Below are positions 1 through 7,634 of a stretch of DNA of 50,110 nucleotides, in pieces. Position 1 is the stretch's first letter. The number at the start of each line of letters is the position of its first letter. The DNA comes from Candidatus Wolbachia massiliensis (GTDB taxonomy: Bacteria > Pseudomonadota > Alphaproteobacteria > Rickettsiales > Anaplasmataceae), in assembly GCF_014771645.1 (NCBI RefSeq), contig NZ_CP061738.1:1039989-1090098 (forward strand), written 5' to 3'. The notes beneath the pieces were generated by a model. It was not told the origin of the DNA and did no database searches. It worked only from the letters and a program-made list of their open reading frames with translations. Both the position numbers and the translations under genes were made by a program.

Positions 1-57
1 GTATTGCTTGTAGAAGTGTTTTATATTATAAAAAATACCTAAACTTTAAAATTTGTA

Positions 58-420
58 CTATTTGTTAGCAAGAGCCTTTATCACTGAATGCACAATATCA
101 CGCAATGTTTCATCTTTAATTTTTCTATATTCTCTTACTAATCTTGATATTTCTTCGCTGCCTACATCGCTGTGAAAGGCCTTATCATGCAAGTCCTCAG
201 AGGCTTTGGTAAAAAAATATGACATATCAACGGACAAAGCTTCTGCTAATTTATATAACCTATCAACTATAAGTCTAACTTCTCCAGTTTCATATCCTTG
301 TATGTGCTGAAATGAAATTTCAAGCTTTTTTCCTAAGTCTCTTTGGCTAAAACCACACATTAGCCTTCTTTTCCTTATTCTTTCACCTATTTGCTTATCG
401 ATAGGATGTTGTATGGTCAT
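58..420 (-). CDS. XRE-family (Cro/C1-type) transcriptional regulator
   Basis: A 120-residue protein with one helix-turn-helix of the lambda repressor type at about residues 11-65: IGERIRKRRLMCGFSQRDLG, then a recognition-helix segment ISFQHIQGYETGEV and the LYKLAEALSV helix. The remaining C-terminal half is short and has no recognisable enzyme domain. It starts at an ATG and lies just downstream, in the same direction, of a second XRE protein (23-bp gap) and a RadC protein. Pairs of XRE regulators near RadC are characteristic of prophage WO in Wolbachia (family knowledge), so I infer a phage or accessory regulator. Its target operator is not visible. Confidence 0.85.
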   Translation of the reverse strand: MTIQHPIDKQIGERIRKRRLMCGFSQRDLGKKLEISFQHIQGYETGEVRLIVDRLYKLAEALSVDMSYFFTKASEDLHDKAFHSDVGSEEISRLVREYRKIKDETLRDIVHSVIKALANK

Positions 421-442
421 TTTACGTATCAGACAATATTAC

Positions 443-772
443 CTATGTATTATCGCTTTGAGAAAAAGATTTTACCAATATATAAACTACACTACGTAAC
501 CTTTTGCTCTTAATTTCGTTATATCCTTTGACTAGTTTTAGTATTTCTTCATCGTAAGTTTCATGTAAGCCGGTATGCACATCAGTAAAAAAATCAGCGA
601 CATTAACCGATAGAGCTTTTGCTAAGTCATATAGTCTACTGGCTAAAATGTAATTTGAACCATTTTCGTACCTTTGTATCTGCCTATACGAAACGCCTAT
701 TCTATTTCCTAACTCAGTTTGCGTTAAACCACAGTATAACCTAAGTTCCTTTATTTTTTTACCTAATTCCAC
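443..772 (-). CDS. XRE-family transcriptional regulator, paralogue of the neighbour
   Basis: A 109-residue helix-turn-helix protein. The DNA-binding domain occupies about residues 4-58 (IKELRLYCGLTQTELGNRIG, then SYRQIQRYENGSN) and the rest is a short helical tail ending in a KRLRSVVYILVKSFS segment. The start is a GTG with a modest AAAGG-like ribosome site. It is clearly paralogous to the 120-residue regulator 23 bp downstream; shared features include the LYDLAKALSVNVADFFTD segment against LYKLAEALSVDMSYFFTK. Both probably belong to one phage-derived unit together with radC. Confidence 0.85.
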   Translation of the reverse strand: MELGKKIKELRLYCGLTQTELGNRIGVSYRQIQRYENGSNYILASRLYDLAKALSVNVADFFTDVHTGLHETYDEEILKLVKGYNEIKSKRLRSVVYILVKSFSQSDNT

Positions 773-830
773 CTTTCACTACTAATTCTAGCTGTTCAAG
801 CTTATATTGAATTTTTTAATTTATGAAGTG

Positions 831-864
831 AAAAAAAAGAAGGAAAGTTGGAGAACTTTCCTTC
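831..864 (-). terminator. Rho-independent terminator after radC
   Basis: Read on the minus strand, an 11-bp perfect stem (GAAGGAAAGTT at 839-849 against AACTTTCCTTC at 854-864, 4-nt loop) is followed by an eight-base U tract (831-838). It lies 12 bp past the radC stop, so it should end radC transcription ahead of the two XRE genes. Confidence 0.8.
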
Positions 865-875
865 CGGTCTACAGA

Positions 876-1535
876 TTACAATAAACCACTATCATAAAAA
901 CTAAAGTGGCTCTTCTGTGTTACGATTATATGGTCTATCAATTTCATTCCTACATTTTTGCAGGTTGCAGCTAATGTAAGTGTGTTATCCTCATCCTCTT
1001 TTGATGGTTCTATATCTCCACTTGGATGATTATGTGAAATTGCAACAGATGCTGCATCAATCAGTAATCCCTGTTTTATTATTTCCCTGACATACAGAGG
1101 TACTCTGTCTATAGTTCCACAGTCTTGAATATACTCATATATTAAATGACCACTTCGATCTAAGTATACCACTCGTAAGCTTTCCTTTCTTGACTGCCCT
1201 ATTGCTGCTTTAAAGTGTTTTAGTAGCTCTTCTCTATTATCAAGAATCGACAGCTTTTTTAACTTACCTTTCAGTATCCTATCGAAAATCTCTTTCAGAC
1301 AAAAGATACTTGCTATTGCTCCATCATTCATTCCTGTAACATTTTTTAGCTCATGAAAGTCAGCGTTAATTACCCTTCCTAAACTACTAAAGAGCTCTAT
1401 TAGCTTTTTGGCCACTTCTCTGCCTTCTTCACATTCAGATAGAGTACGTTCCAGTAGCTCATGGTCAAGTAAAGACCTGCCTCTACTTGATAAAATGCGA
1501 GTTTCCAATTTTTCTTTTCTCTCACTATTATTCAT
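876..1535 (-). CDS. radC: RadC family protein (JAB/MPN domain)
   Basis: A UPF0758/RadC protein of 219 residues from the start chosen here. The N-terminal part resembles the RadC helix-hairpin region (SRGRSLLDHELLERTL and VTGMNDGAIASIFCLKEIF). The C-terminal JAB/MPN metalloprotease-like fold carries the metal signature SHNHPSGDIEPSKEDED. An in-frame ATG lies further upstream, but the internal ATG at 1535 is preceded at good spacing by GGAGG (CTTGGAGGTTTTT), so I take that start. RadC proteins were named for DNA repair but that role is disputed; they are common in phages and plasmids. It sits with two XRE regulators, as in WO prophages, and a strong terminator follows it. Confidence 0.88.
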   Translation of the reverse strand: MNNSERKEKLETRILSSRGRSLLDHELLERTLSECEEGREVAKKLIELFSSLGRVINADFHELKNVTGMNDGAIASIFCLKEIFDRILKGKLKKLSILDNREELLKHFKAAIGQSRKESLRVVYLDRSGHLIYEYIQDCGTIDRVPLYVREIIKQGLLIDAASVAISHNHPSGDIEPSKEDEDNTLTLAATCKNVGMKLIDHIIVTQKSHFSFYDSGLL

Positions 1536-1649
1536 AAAAACCTCCAAGGTCAACATTATATACAAATTCAACGCCAGCTTTCTGACGCAGTAGTTCTCGA
1601 GGAATAACCCTTTTGAACTCTAAATTTGCAATGTTGTCCTTGTTGCTTT

Positions 1650-1742
1650 AAAGGCAGGAACACCATTTGCCATGTGAATTTGTGCATTAACATCTACTAT
1701 ATTAATCCCCTGAAGTGCAACAGTATTTATATTTGCAATCAT
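1650..1742 (-). pseudogene. 5' remnant of a YifB/ComM Mg-chelatase-like ATPase gene
   Basis: On the minus strand an ATG at 1742 opens a frame reading MIANINTVALQGINIV followed by DVNAQIHMANGVPAF. This matches the first ~31 residues of YifB/ComM AAA+ proteins as I remember them. The family then continues with NIVGLPDKAV, but here the frame changes to unrelated KATRTTLQI and stops, so nearly all of the ~500-residue gene is absent. A longer ORF reading upstream of this ATG is low-complexity and unlikely to be coding. The break lies about 115 bp from the radC start, so this may mark where a mobile element joined the chromosome. Confidence 0.65.
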
Positions 1743-1876
1743 AATATACTTTATAAAATAATTAATATAGTATATTAAAGAAATGATGAAGTAAATGCTA
1801 TATACTCTGCAGATAATTATGCCCCGCCCCACAACTGCACGGATTCGAAAGCCACCCCAGCCGTCATCAAAAACGA

Positions 1877-2429
1877 AAAGATTACTTGACAAACCTCTCC
1901 AATCCCCGTATCATACCAGTGAAGCTATTTATTTATCTTCAGTCTGTGCAGATAAAACGACAAAAAAACTTAGTATATCTGGCGTGTCATTGTTTAATTT
2001 TTCACACTATGTGCACCTTATGTCTTTATAAAACTTCTGGGTTTCTACCCCATATAAGCTAAAATGAGCTTTAAAAGCGTTACAAGACATTAAAAAACGC
2101 CAACTTATAAAATAGATAGTAAGTAATTTAGCTATCGGGGTTTTATTTGCCTTTTTTTCTGCTTAGTAAATTTCTTAAATGTTTACAGCTAAGGTTAGTT
2201 GCAATTAAAAGGCAGCTAAGTCGCATTTATTAAACGTTTTAGAATAAAAAAACGCCGATATTTCGACACAAAAGTAAATAACTGGCCACCACGGGGTTCC
2301 TTTTGCCTTTTTCACCATTTAGTAAATTTCTTAATATTTATAAATCTATAGCCTTTCTATCTGCTCCAAACACAAAAATGTTCCTCAGAATTGTGTATAA
2401 TTATTAATGCTTTTTTCGTTTATTTCTTA
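1877..2429. repeat. Dispersed repeat module upstream of an Rpn pseudogene
   Basis: This gene-free stretch opens with the end sequence GATTACTTGACAAACCTCTC, continues with a block also found at 38102-38400 and, inverted, at about 28640-28895, then contains two copies of a ~40-bp core (around 2140-2185 and 2295-2335; TAGTAAATTTCTTAA next to GCCTTTTT). It ends with a segment (TCCAAACACAAAAATGTTCC) that also precedes the Rpn ORFs at 13411 and 23896. No ORF here looks genuine. Confidence 0.7.
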
Positions 2430-3270
2430 TGGCTCTTTCTAAATTTCTCGATCCAAAATGTGACCTAACTTTCAAAAAAATCTTCGGTACTGAAAAAAAC
2501 AAATTGTCCACTTTTTGAATGACATCTTAGGCTTTACTGGCTATTCAAGAACCATCCTGAAATTGCCTCTGATAAACACTCTGTAAGCGGAAATAGACAT
2601 ATTGTGGAGATGCTCGTGATAAGCTCAACTTTATGCTGCCAAAGCTTACTCAAGATTGATTTTAAGAAAATATTCTTTATTGCTATTTCCAATAGTATCC
2701 TCTTTCCCCCAGAGGTTGAGTATATTTCCACTCACAATATACAAGACTAACGGACATTACTTAAAAGATTTTCAATTTGTCTTTATTGAGCTGCCGAAAT
2801 TTGAAAAAAACAGAGTAGAGCAACTACAGTAGAGAGGTGGTGTTATTTTTTCCGGTATGCAGAGGAAACGACGGATGAAGATCTAAGAAAAATAGCGGAA
2901 AAATCACCAATAATAAAGCTAGCGTATGATGAATTAGACAAGTTTCATTGGAATGAAAAAGATCTAATGGCATACGAGGAAAGAATAATGGATCTACAGA
3001 AAGAAGCTGCAATCCTTGAATATAGGCTTGATCTTGCTAAAGACAAAGGTAGAGAAGAAGGCATTCTTATCGGTCAAGAAAAAGGCAGACACGAAGGCAT
3101 CAAAATTGGTGAGGAGATGGGTATTCAAATAGGAGCAGAAAAAGGCAGACAAGCAGAGAAAATTGAAGTTGCAAAAAACCTACTTAAGGCTGGTATTTCC
3201 ATTGATGTTATCTCTCAAACAACTGATCTTTCTCAAGCTGAAATAACACAACTCAAGGAAGAAATAGCCT
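2430..3270 (+). pseudogene. Rpn/PD-(D/E)XK nuclease family transposase-like pseudogene
   Basis: The frame opens with MALSKFLDPKCDLTFKKIFG, the typical start of the Rpn-like 'PD-(D/E)XK nuclease family transposase' proteins abundant in Wolbachia. It breaks after about 30 codons at a small deletion (KNKLSTF, then stop). Later segments in other frames carry family text: FIELPKFEKNRVEQLQ, AEETTDEDLRKIAEKSP, and from 2967 an open segment with the Gly-rich tail (KIGEEMGIQIGAEKGR) and the C-terminal helix (VAKNLLKAGISIDVIS). The last codons run into a repeat instead of the usual stop. Several frameshifts make it non-functional. The family is linked to recombination-promoting nucleases in enterobacteria; activity here is not expected. 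Confidence 0.75.
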
Positions 3271-3289
3271 ACCGGCGTTCTCGTTTTTG

Positions 3290-3425
3290 TTACTTATTAT
3301 TATACCAATTAAATAAGATTCAAAGTTACCGCTGGCGGCTTCTAGTAATTGACCTTTCTTTTTAGCACCACCTAATATACTCATAATTTCTGTGTGTCCT
3401 TCCTCTCTAGCAAGATCTATGAGAT
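3290..3425 (-). pseudogene. Ankyrin-repeat protein remnant
   Basis: On the minus strand a short segment reads LIDLAREEGHTEIMSILGGA followed by KKKGQLLEAASGNF. This is the last half of an ankyrin repeat plus a C-terminal tail, common in Wolbachia ankyrin genes. Upstream the frame runs into a palindromic repeat (about 3430-3600) with no further ankyrin text. The 3' side abuts the end of the Rpn pseudogene. I see only this ~45-codon relic. Confidence 0.5.
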
Positions 3426-3429
3426 ACCG

Positions 3430-3600
3430 CGAATAAATCGCGGTCAAGCACTGGGAAACACTTTCGATGTAGAAAGAGCTAGATCCCAGTGCTGGCCTCC
3501 GGGTAGGCTCAAATTGCAATAGTTGTGTGCGTGACACTGAGATGACACCATTGTAGAGTGAACCTGTGTCTGGACACTGGAATGACACCGTCATAAAATG
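3430..3600. repeat. Wolbachia-type palindromic repeat
   Basis: A dense run of inverted words (CAAGCACTGGGA, TCCCAGTGCTGG, GTGACACTGAGATGACACC, ACACTGGAATGACACC). The segment CTGGCCTCCGGGTAGGCTCA recurs inverted at about 22660-22690. It belongs to the same dispersed family as the blocks near 12290, 19115, 22583 and 49125. Confidence 0.65.
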
Positions 3601-3730
3601 AACAAGCGGCAGCTACTTGAATGACACCATATATCTCTTGATAACCTGCTTTTTAGTTTCCTACAAGGCATATCTCTCCTAAAAATTCCTGACTATAAAT
3701 TAAAGATCTATTGAGATTGCAAAAAAATGC

Positions 3731-3759
3731 TTGACATAGAAAAACAAACATTATATAAT
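3731..3759 (+). promoter_or_regulatory. Consensus sigma-70 promoter with no downstream ORF
   Basis: A perfect -35 hexamer TTGACA (3731-3736) and a perfect -10 TATAAT (3754-3759) are separated by exactly 17 bp. No plus-strand ORF follows before the convergent pgm gene ends at 4011. Such an exact promoter in front of structured non-coding DNA suggests an RNA gene. Confidence 0.6.
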
Positions 3760-3765
3760 ACCACA

Positions 3766-3990
3766 TCTTTCATATTTTTCCTCACTTGACTACTAGTTAA
3801 GTGTCAATATTTAATAACATGTGGTGTTATTTAAGTAGCATCACATGTTATTAATCTATGTTTTCAGCAGGCAAAGAACATGAATGTTGCAATCCGTAGG
3901 CTAATCGCGCTGCGGAATGACGAAGTTTTTCTGTTGCTAGCTATAGAAATTACTCAAAACTTAAATTGAAAATCTTCTGCTTGTCGGTTC
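3766..3990 (+). ncRNA. Candidate small RNA
   Basis: Downstream of the consensus promoter the sequence forms a small hairpin (CACTTGACTA against TAGTTAAGTG, about 3783-3803). A strong second hairpin follows: TTAATAACATGTGGTG (3811-3826) pairs with CATCACATGTTATTAA (3839-3854) over 16 positions with one G-U pair and a 12-nt loop. No ORF of note is present on either strand. I cannot match it to a known family (not clearly 6S, tmRNA or RNase P), and no convincing U-rich terminator is visible, so the 3' end is a guess. Confidence 0.35.
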
Positions 3991-4010
3991 TGCGCTCCTC
4001 TCCTTTTATT

Positions 4011-5363
4011 TTAACGGTTACAATTCAAAGACCTTGCTCTATCGATGTAGTAAAACAAAACCTTTTTGGTAAGTTCAAAATCTTCTAAGGTGTCTCCTTC
4101 GCACCTTGCTGTAATGCAGTTTTGTGTATTTGATACTCTAAGAAGCCACCAACCTTTACTATCGTTATCAGTAACCTTAATACCATCAAGCTCTGAAAAT
4201 GTAATATTTTGTTGCTCTAACGCTTTCTTTATTGATTCGATTATTTGAAATTTTTTCTCATCTTTAACCACAATCTTAACTTCATGAGTAATATATAACT
4301 TTGGTAAATCCTCAATTACCTGAGATAAGTTTTGGTTTCTCTTAAGCAAAATGTCGATAGCTTTAACGGCAGAATATAGTCCATCGTCAAAACCCAGCTC
4401 AGAGAAGAAAAAATGTCCACTTAATTCACCAGCAAACTTTGCCTCTTCTTCTACCATCTTTTTCTTAACTAATGAGTGTCCAGTAGCGCAGGTAATTACT
4501 TGCCCTCCTAACTTGCTAACAAAATCATGCACTTTCATGCTCATTTTTATGTTGGCAATAACTTTGCTTTTTGGATATTCCTCCAATACTTCACGCGCAA
4601 AAATCATAAATAAATGGTCGTTGGAAACAATATTACCTTTATTATCAACCAAGCGCACCCTATCACTATCACCGTCTAGCGCGATGCCAAGATCACACTT
4701 ATCCTCCTTTACAATATCAATTAATTGAGCAAGATTTTTTTCCTCTATGGGATCTGGATCATGTAGTGGAAATGCTCCATCTATGGAGTTATTGGTTACT
4801 ATATGCGTATGATCTGGTAAGATCTTATCAATATATCTTATAATGCCACTTGCTGGGCTGTTTCCACAGTCCCAGGCTATTTTTAGCTTTTGCTTGGTAT
4901 TGCTTTTTAACGCATTTTTTAATATACGAATGTATTGGTCATATATATTTATGTTAATTAAGCTACCAATTTTTGTCCCATCTTTGACTGGGCTACTTAC
5001 GATTTCCTTTACTTCTTGATCTGAAAAAACTTTTTTACTACTGAAAAATTTAAAACCATTATATTCGCTAGAGTTATGGGAAGCAGTTATTATGATACCA
5101 AGATCTGCCTGTGTGATTTGTGTTGCAGCGTAGAGCATAGGTGAAGAACAAAGTCCTATGCGTATAACATTTGCCCCAGATGAAGTTAAGCCCCTGATTA
5201 ACTCTTTTTCTATACTTGGTGAATCTATTCTGCTGTCATATCCTATACAAACACTAGATACAGCTTGACCAAACTTTCTGCCTATTTCGTATCCATCATT
5301 AATCTGCAGATCTTTACCTACTATACCTCTAATATCATATTTTCTTATAATGTTGTTGTCCAT
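4011..5363 (-). CDS. Phosphomannomutase/phosphoglucomutase
   Basis: An alpha-D-phosphohexomutase of 450 residues from the start used here, a normal family length. It interconverts hexose 1- and 6-phosphates for sugar-nucleotide synthesis in the cytosol. The four-domain plan is visible: N-terminal IIRKYDIRGIVG, the phosphoserine loop ITASHNSSEYNG, the Mg-binding loop ALDGDSDRVRLVDN, the sugar-binding loop GELSGHFFF, and a C-terminal LRVSNTQNCITARCE phosphate-binding segment. In-frame starts exist further upstream (ATG 5396, TTG 5405), but MDNNIIRKYDIRG matches the usual beginning. It stands alone, convergent with the candidate sRNA and divergent from the coiled-coil gene. Confidence 0.9.
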   Translation of the reverse strand: MDNNIIRKYDIRGIVGKDLQINDGYEIGRKFGQAVSSVCIGYDSRIDSPSIEKELIRGLTSSGANVIRIGLCSSPMLYAATQITQADLGIIITASHNSSEYNGFKFFSSKKVFSDQEVKEIVSSPVKDGTKIGSLININIYDQYIRILKNALKSNTKQKLKIAWDCGNSPASGIIRYIDKILPDHTHIVTNNSIDGAFPLHDPDPIEEKNLAQLIDIVKEDKCDLGIALDGDSDRVRLVDNKGNIVSNDHLFMIFAREVLEEYPKSKVIANIKMSMKVHDFVSKLGGQVITCATGHSLVKKKMVEEEAKFAGELSGHFFFSELGFDDGLYSAVKAIDILLKRNQNLSQVIEDLPKLYITHEVKIVVKDEKKFQIIESIKKALEQQNITFSELDGIKVTDNDSKGWWLLRVSNTQNCITARCEGDTLEDFELTKKVLFYYIDRARSLNCNR

Positions 5364-5498
5364 ACCGCGCTTCTTGAAGTTATTATTATATAACATTGTA
5401 AACAAATGCTCAAGTTTCTTCTCTATTTACTCTTGCAATTAATTAATTTTTAAACTAAGTATATTACTATTTTAGTATATTCCTAAAAATATGAAACC

Positions 5499-7514
5499 AT
5501 GCCGGAAGAAGACGAAAGCGTATTCGTAGCTGAGAATCAAAGTTTAAATGTGGACGAAACAGCAAGAAGTAGTGTTCTGAGCATTATTGAAACCAGCAAC
5601 AGTTTCCAAAAAGCTGTGAAAAAACTAGAGGAAGAGAAGTTAATTTGGTACTTTATTGGTCCTTTATGCAAAGATGAGGAGTTTAGAAAGCAAATAAGCC
5701 TAAAGTGGGAAGCAGATTTCCAAGAATTCGAACAATCAGTAAAGAAAATATATGAAAAATTTAAACCACTTTTGCCAGACCAAAGTTTCTTAGCATATTC
5801 AATCAAAGACAATAATTTCAACATTAGGTTTGATAATGAAGAAAAGCCAATAAAAATCAGTGATATTTTAAAGGCCAGTAATAAAGGTGAGGTTTATAAC
5901 ATATCTCTAGGAAAAGATAGTCTAGTAACCGCATGCAAGAAAAATGGCAATGAGAGGCACTATGATTTTGCTGGATCTGGTTTGTGTGAAATGACGATTA
6001 ACTGGCAAGCCATAGCTTCTGAAGGGAAGAGCATAGGCTGTAGCATAACTGTAGAAGTAGGTTCTGATGGCATACAAAGGGTAATTGGCGAGCCAAAGTT
6101 TGGTAGTTTAAAGTTTACAGATCCATTATCAGAAGAGATAGAAAATAAAGTATTAGAATTAGTAAAACAAAATAAAGAAGTTTTTATTAATGGAAAAACT
6201 CTATATCAAGCTTTCACTGACATGGGCAGGAGTGTGGATGATCAGCAAATGTTAACAGAAGAAATACCTGTATCACCGCAATCGCCTACGCCTGATAGTA
6301 GTGGGTATTTTTCTCCTGGTACACCTTCTTCACGCAGGAGTTCTGTGTCTGTTAGCGGTGAGGTTAGTGGTGAAGATGAAGTATTTGAGAGTGATACGTT
6401 TGATGATAAAGAAAAGCTCTGGCAAGAAGAAGGATTAGCAGATAAAATCAGGGAATTAGAGGAAAGAAATACATACCTCGAGAAGAAAAATAAAGAATTG
6501 GAAAGCCGTAATAAAGGGATAATAGGAGAAGGTGATAAGGAGTTAGACGAATTAATGGAAGAAAAGCAAATTTTGGAAGAAAAAGTTAAAAGGCTTGAAG
6601 CTGAATTAGAAAGAAAAACAAGAGAATTAGCTGGAAAGGATCAGGACATTGAGCAATTAAAACAAAAGGTAAGCATATTAGAGAAAGAACTACAGGATAA
6701 AAGTAATGCAATTAAGAGCCTCAATGATCAGTTAAAAGATATGACAGATGAAATTCAGTCAACAAACAAAATAAATGAAGAACTACAGAAAAAATTAGAA
6801 CAAAAAGGGGAAGAACTAAATACATTAAAGGAAGAAAATACAAGGCTAAAAAGTGATGTAAAGAAAATGGTAGAAGATCTAGTAGAAGATGATAAAGGAA
6901 AGCAGTTAGCAAAACAGTTGTTGGAAATAGAAAAGGAAAATAAGGAATTGACTGATACAGTGAGTCAATTAGCTGAAGAATTAAATAAATTACAGAAAGA
7001 AAAAGAAGCTTTAGAAATGGCAAATCAACAGCATAATATAGGTGAAAAATCTCTTGCAGATGAGTTAAATGAAGGGAATGTAAAAGTAGCCACATCAACT
7101 CAAACTGAAATGAGTAATGAAAGCAAGGGAATTCAAGCAAGTATACAGGAGAATGACCTGAGCAAAGCACAAGACCAAAGTATACAAGAAGCTCAACCAC
7201 AAAATATTATGGATTGGCCTACTCCAATTCCAGATGATAAACCGGAAGAGCAGCAGACTCCATTAGAACTAACCAAGGTAAATAAGACTAATAAAACTGC
7301 GGAAAACATTATGGATTGGCCTACTCCAATTCCAGATGGTAAACCGGAAGAACAGCAGACTCCATTAGAACCAGCTAAGATAAATACAGAAGTATCAGAT
7401 CCAAACTCAACTCTCATTAATGATGGGAATGTTCAAAAAAGTGTGTCAAGCCGCATTTTTAGTTCAACTCAATTTTCAATCTATCAGGAAAGAAAATATC
7501 AAGCTGAGACATAG
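5499..7514 (+). CDS. Coiled-coil protein with IS-derived C-terminus (truncated gene)
   Basis: An unrecognised 671-residue protein. Residues 1-235 form a globular-looking N-terminal domain. Residues ~255-300 are a Ser/Pro-rich acidic linker (PQSPTPDSSGYFSPGTPSSR). Residues ~305-510 are a long charged coiled coil (ELEERNTYLEKKNKELESR and similar heptads). Two copies of a 34-residue repeat follow, containing IMDWPTPIPD and KPEEQQTPLE. From nucleotide 7425 the frame reads into the inverted end of an IS256-like element, so the last ~29 codons (VQKSVSSRIFSS onward) are IS antisense. The native 3' end is missing and is not found beyond the IS. No signal peptide or membrane segment is seen. Possibly a host-interaction protein, but no function can be assigned. 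Confidence 0.75.
   Translation: MPEEDESVFVAENQSLNVDETARSSVLSIIETSNSFQKAVKKLEEEKLIWYFIGPLCKDEEFRKQISLKWEADFQEFEQSVKKIYEKFKPLLPDQSFLAYSIKDNNFNIRFDNEEKPIKISDILKASNKGEVYNISLGKDSLVTACKKNGNERHYDFAGSGLCEMTINWQAIASEGKSIGCSITVEVGSDGIQRVIGEPKFGSLKFTDPLSEEIENKVLELVKQNKEVFINGKTLYQAFTDMGRSVDDQQMLTEEIPVSPQSPTPDSSGYFSPGTPSSRRSSVSVSGEVSGEDEVFESDTFDDKEKLWQEEGLADKIRELEERNTYLEKKNKELESRNKGIIGEGDKELDELMEEKQILEEKVKRLEAELERKTRELAGKDQDIEQLKQKVSILEKELQDKSNAIKSLNDQLKDMTDEIQSTNKINEELQKKLEQKGEELNTLKEENTRLKSDVKKMVEDLVEDDKGKQLAKQLLEIEKENKELTDTVSQLAEELNKLQKEKEALEMANQQHNIGEKSLADELNEGNVKVATSTQTEMSNESKGIQASIQENDLSKAQDQSIQEAQPQNIMDWPTPIPDDKPEEQQTPLELTKVNKTNKTAENIMDWPTPIPDGKPEEQQTPLEPAKINTEVSDPNSTLINDGNVQKSVSSRIFSSTQFSIYQERKYQAET
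7206..7380 (+). repeat. 34-codon tandem repeat in the coiled-coil gene
   Basis: Two near-identical units start at 7206 and 7308 (period 102 bp, 34 codons). They encode IMDWPTPIPD followed by a D or G and then KPEEQQTPLE. A few substitutions separate them, so the duplication is recent and in frame. Confidence 0.8.
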
Positions 7515-7634
7515 TTAATGCCCAATTGGGGAGAGCCATAATCCACTTTTGCTCTACCTTTTTTATAGCACAATATACCTGTTTGTACAAGGCATTTGTA
7601 CTAGTAAATGAACCCTTAGTTTTAGTAAATTTCC
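7425..7634 (-). mobile_element. Partial inverted IS256-family end (210 bp)
   Basis: This stretch is the reverse complement of 8761-8970, the 3' end of the adjacent full-length IS256-like element. It begins with the same terminal repeat (GGGAATGTTCAAAAAAGTGT) and ends exactly where the full element begins. It supplies the stop codon of the coiled-coil gene. Confidence 0.9.

Noticed and set aside
1743-1892. N-terminal extension of the YifB remnant (90-residue ORF)
   Set aside because: The added 50 residues are Ile/Tyr-rich AT-driven text; the family start is the internal ATG at 1742.
3766-3990. Assignment of the structured region to 6S RNA or tmRNA
   Set aside because: No central bubble layout, tag ORF or tRNA-like ends that I can recognise; left as an unassigned candidate.
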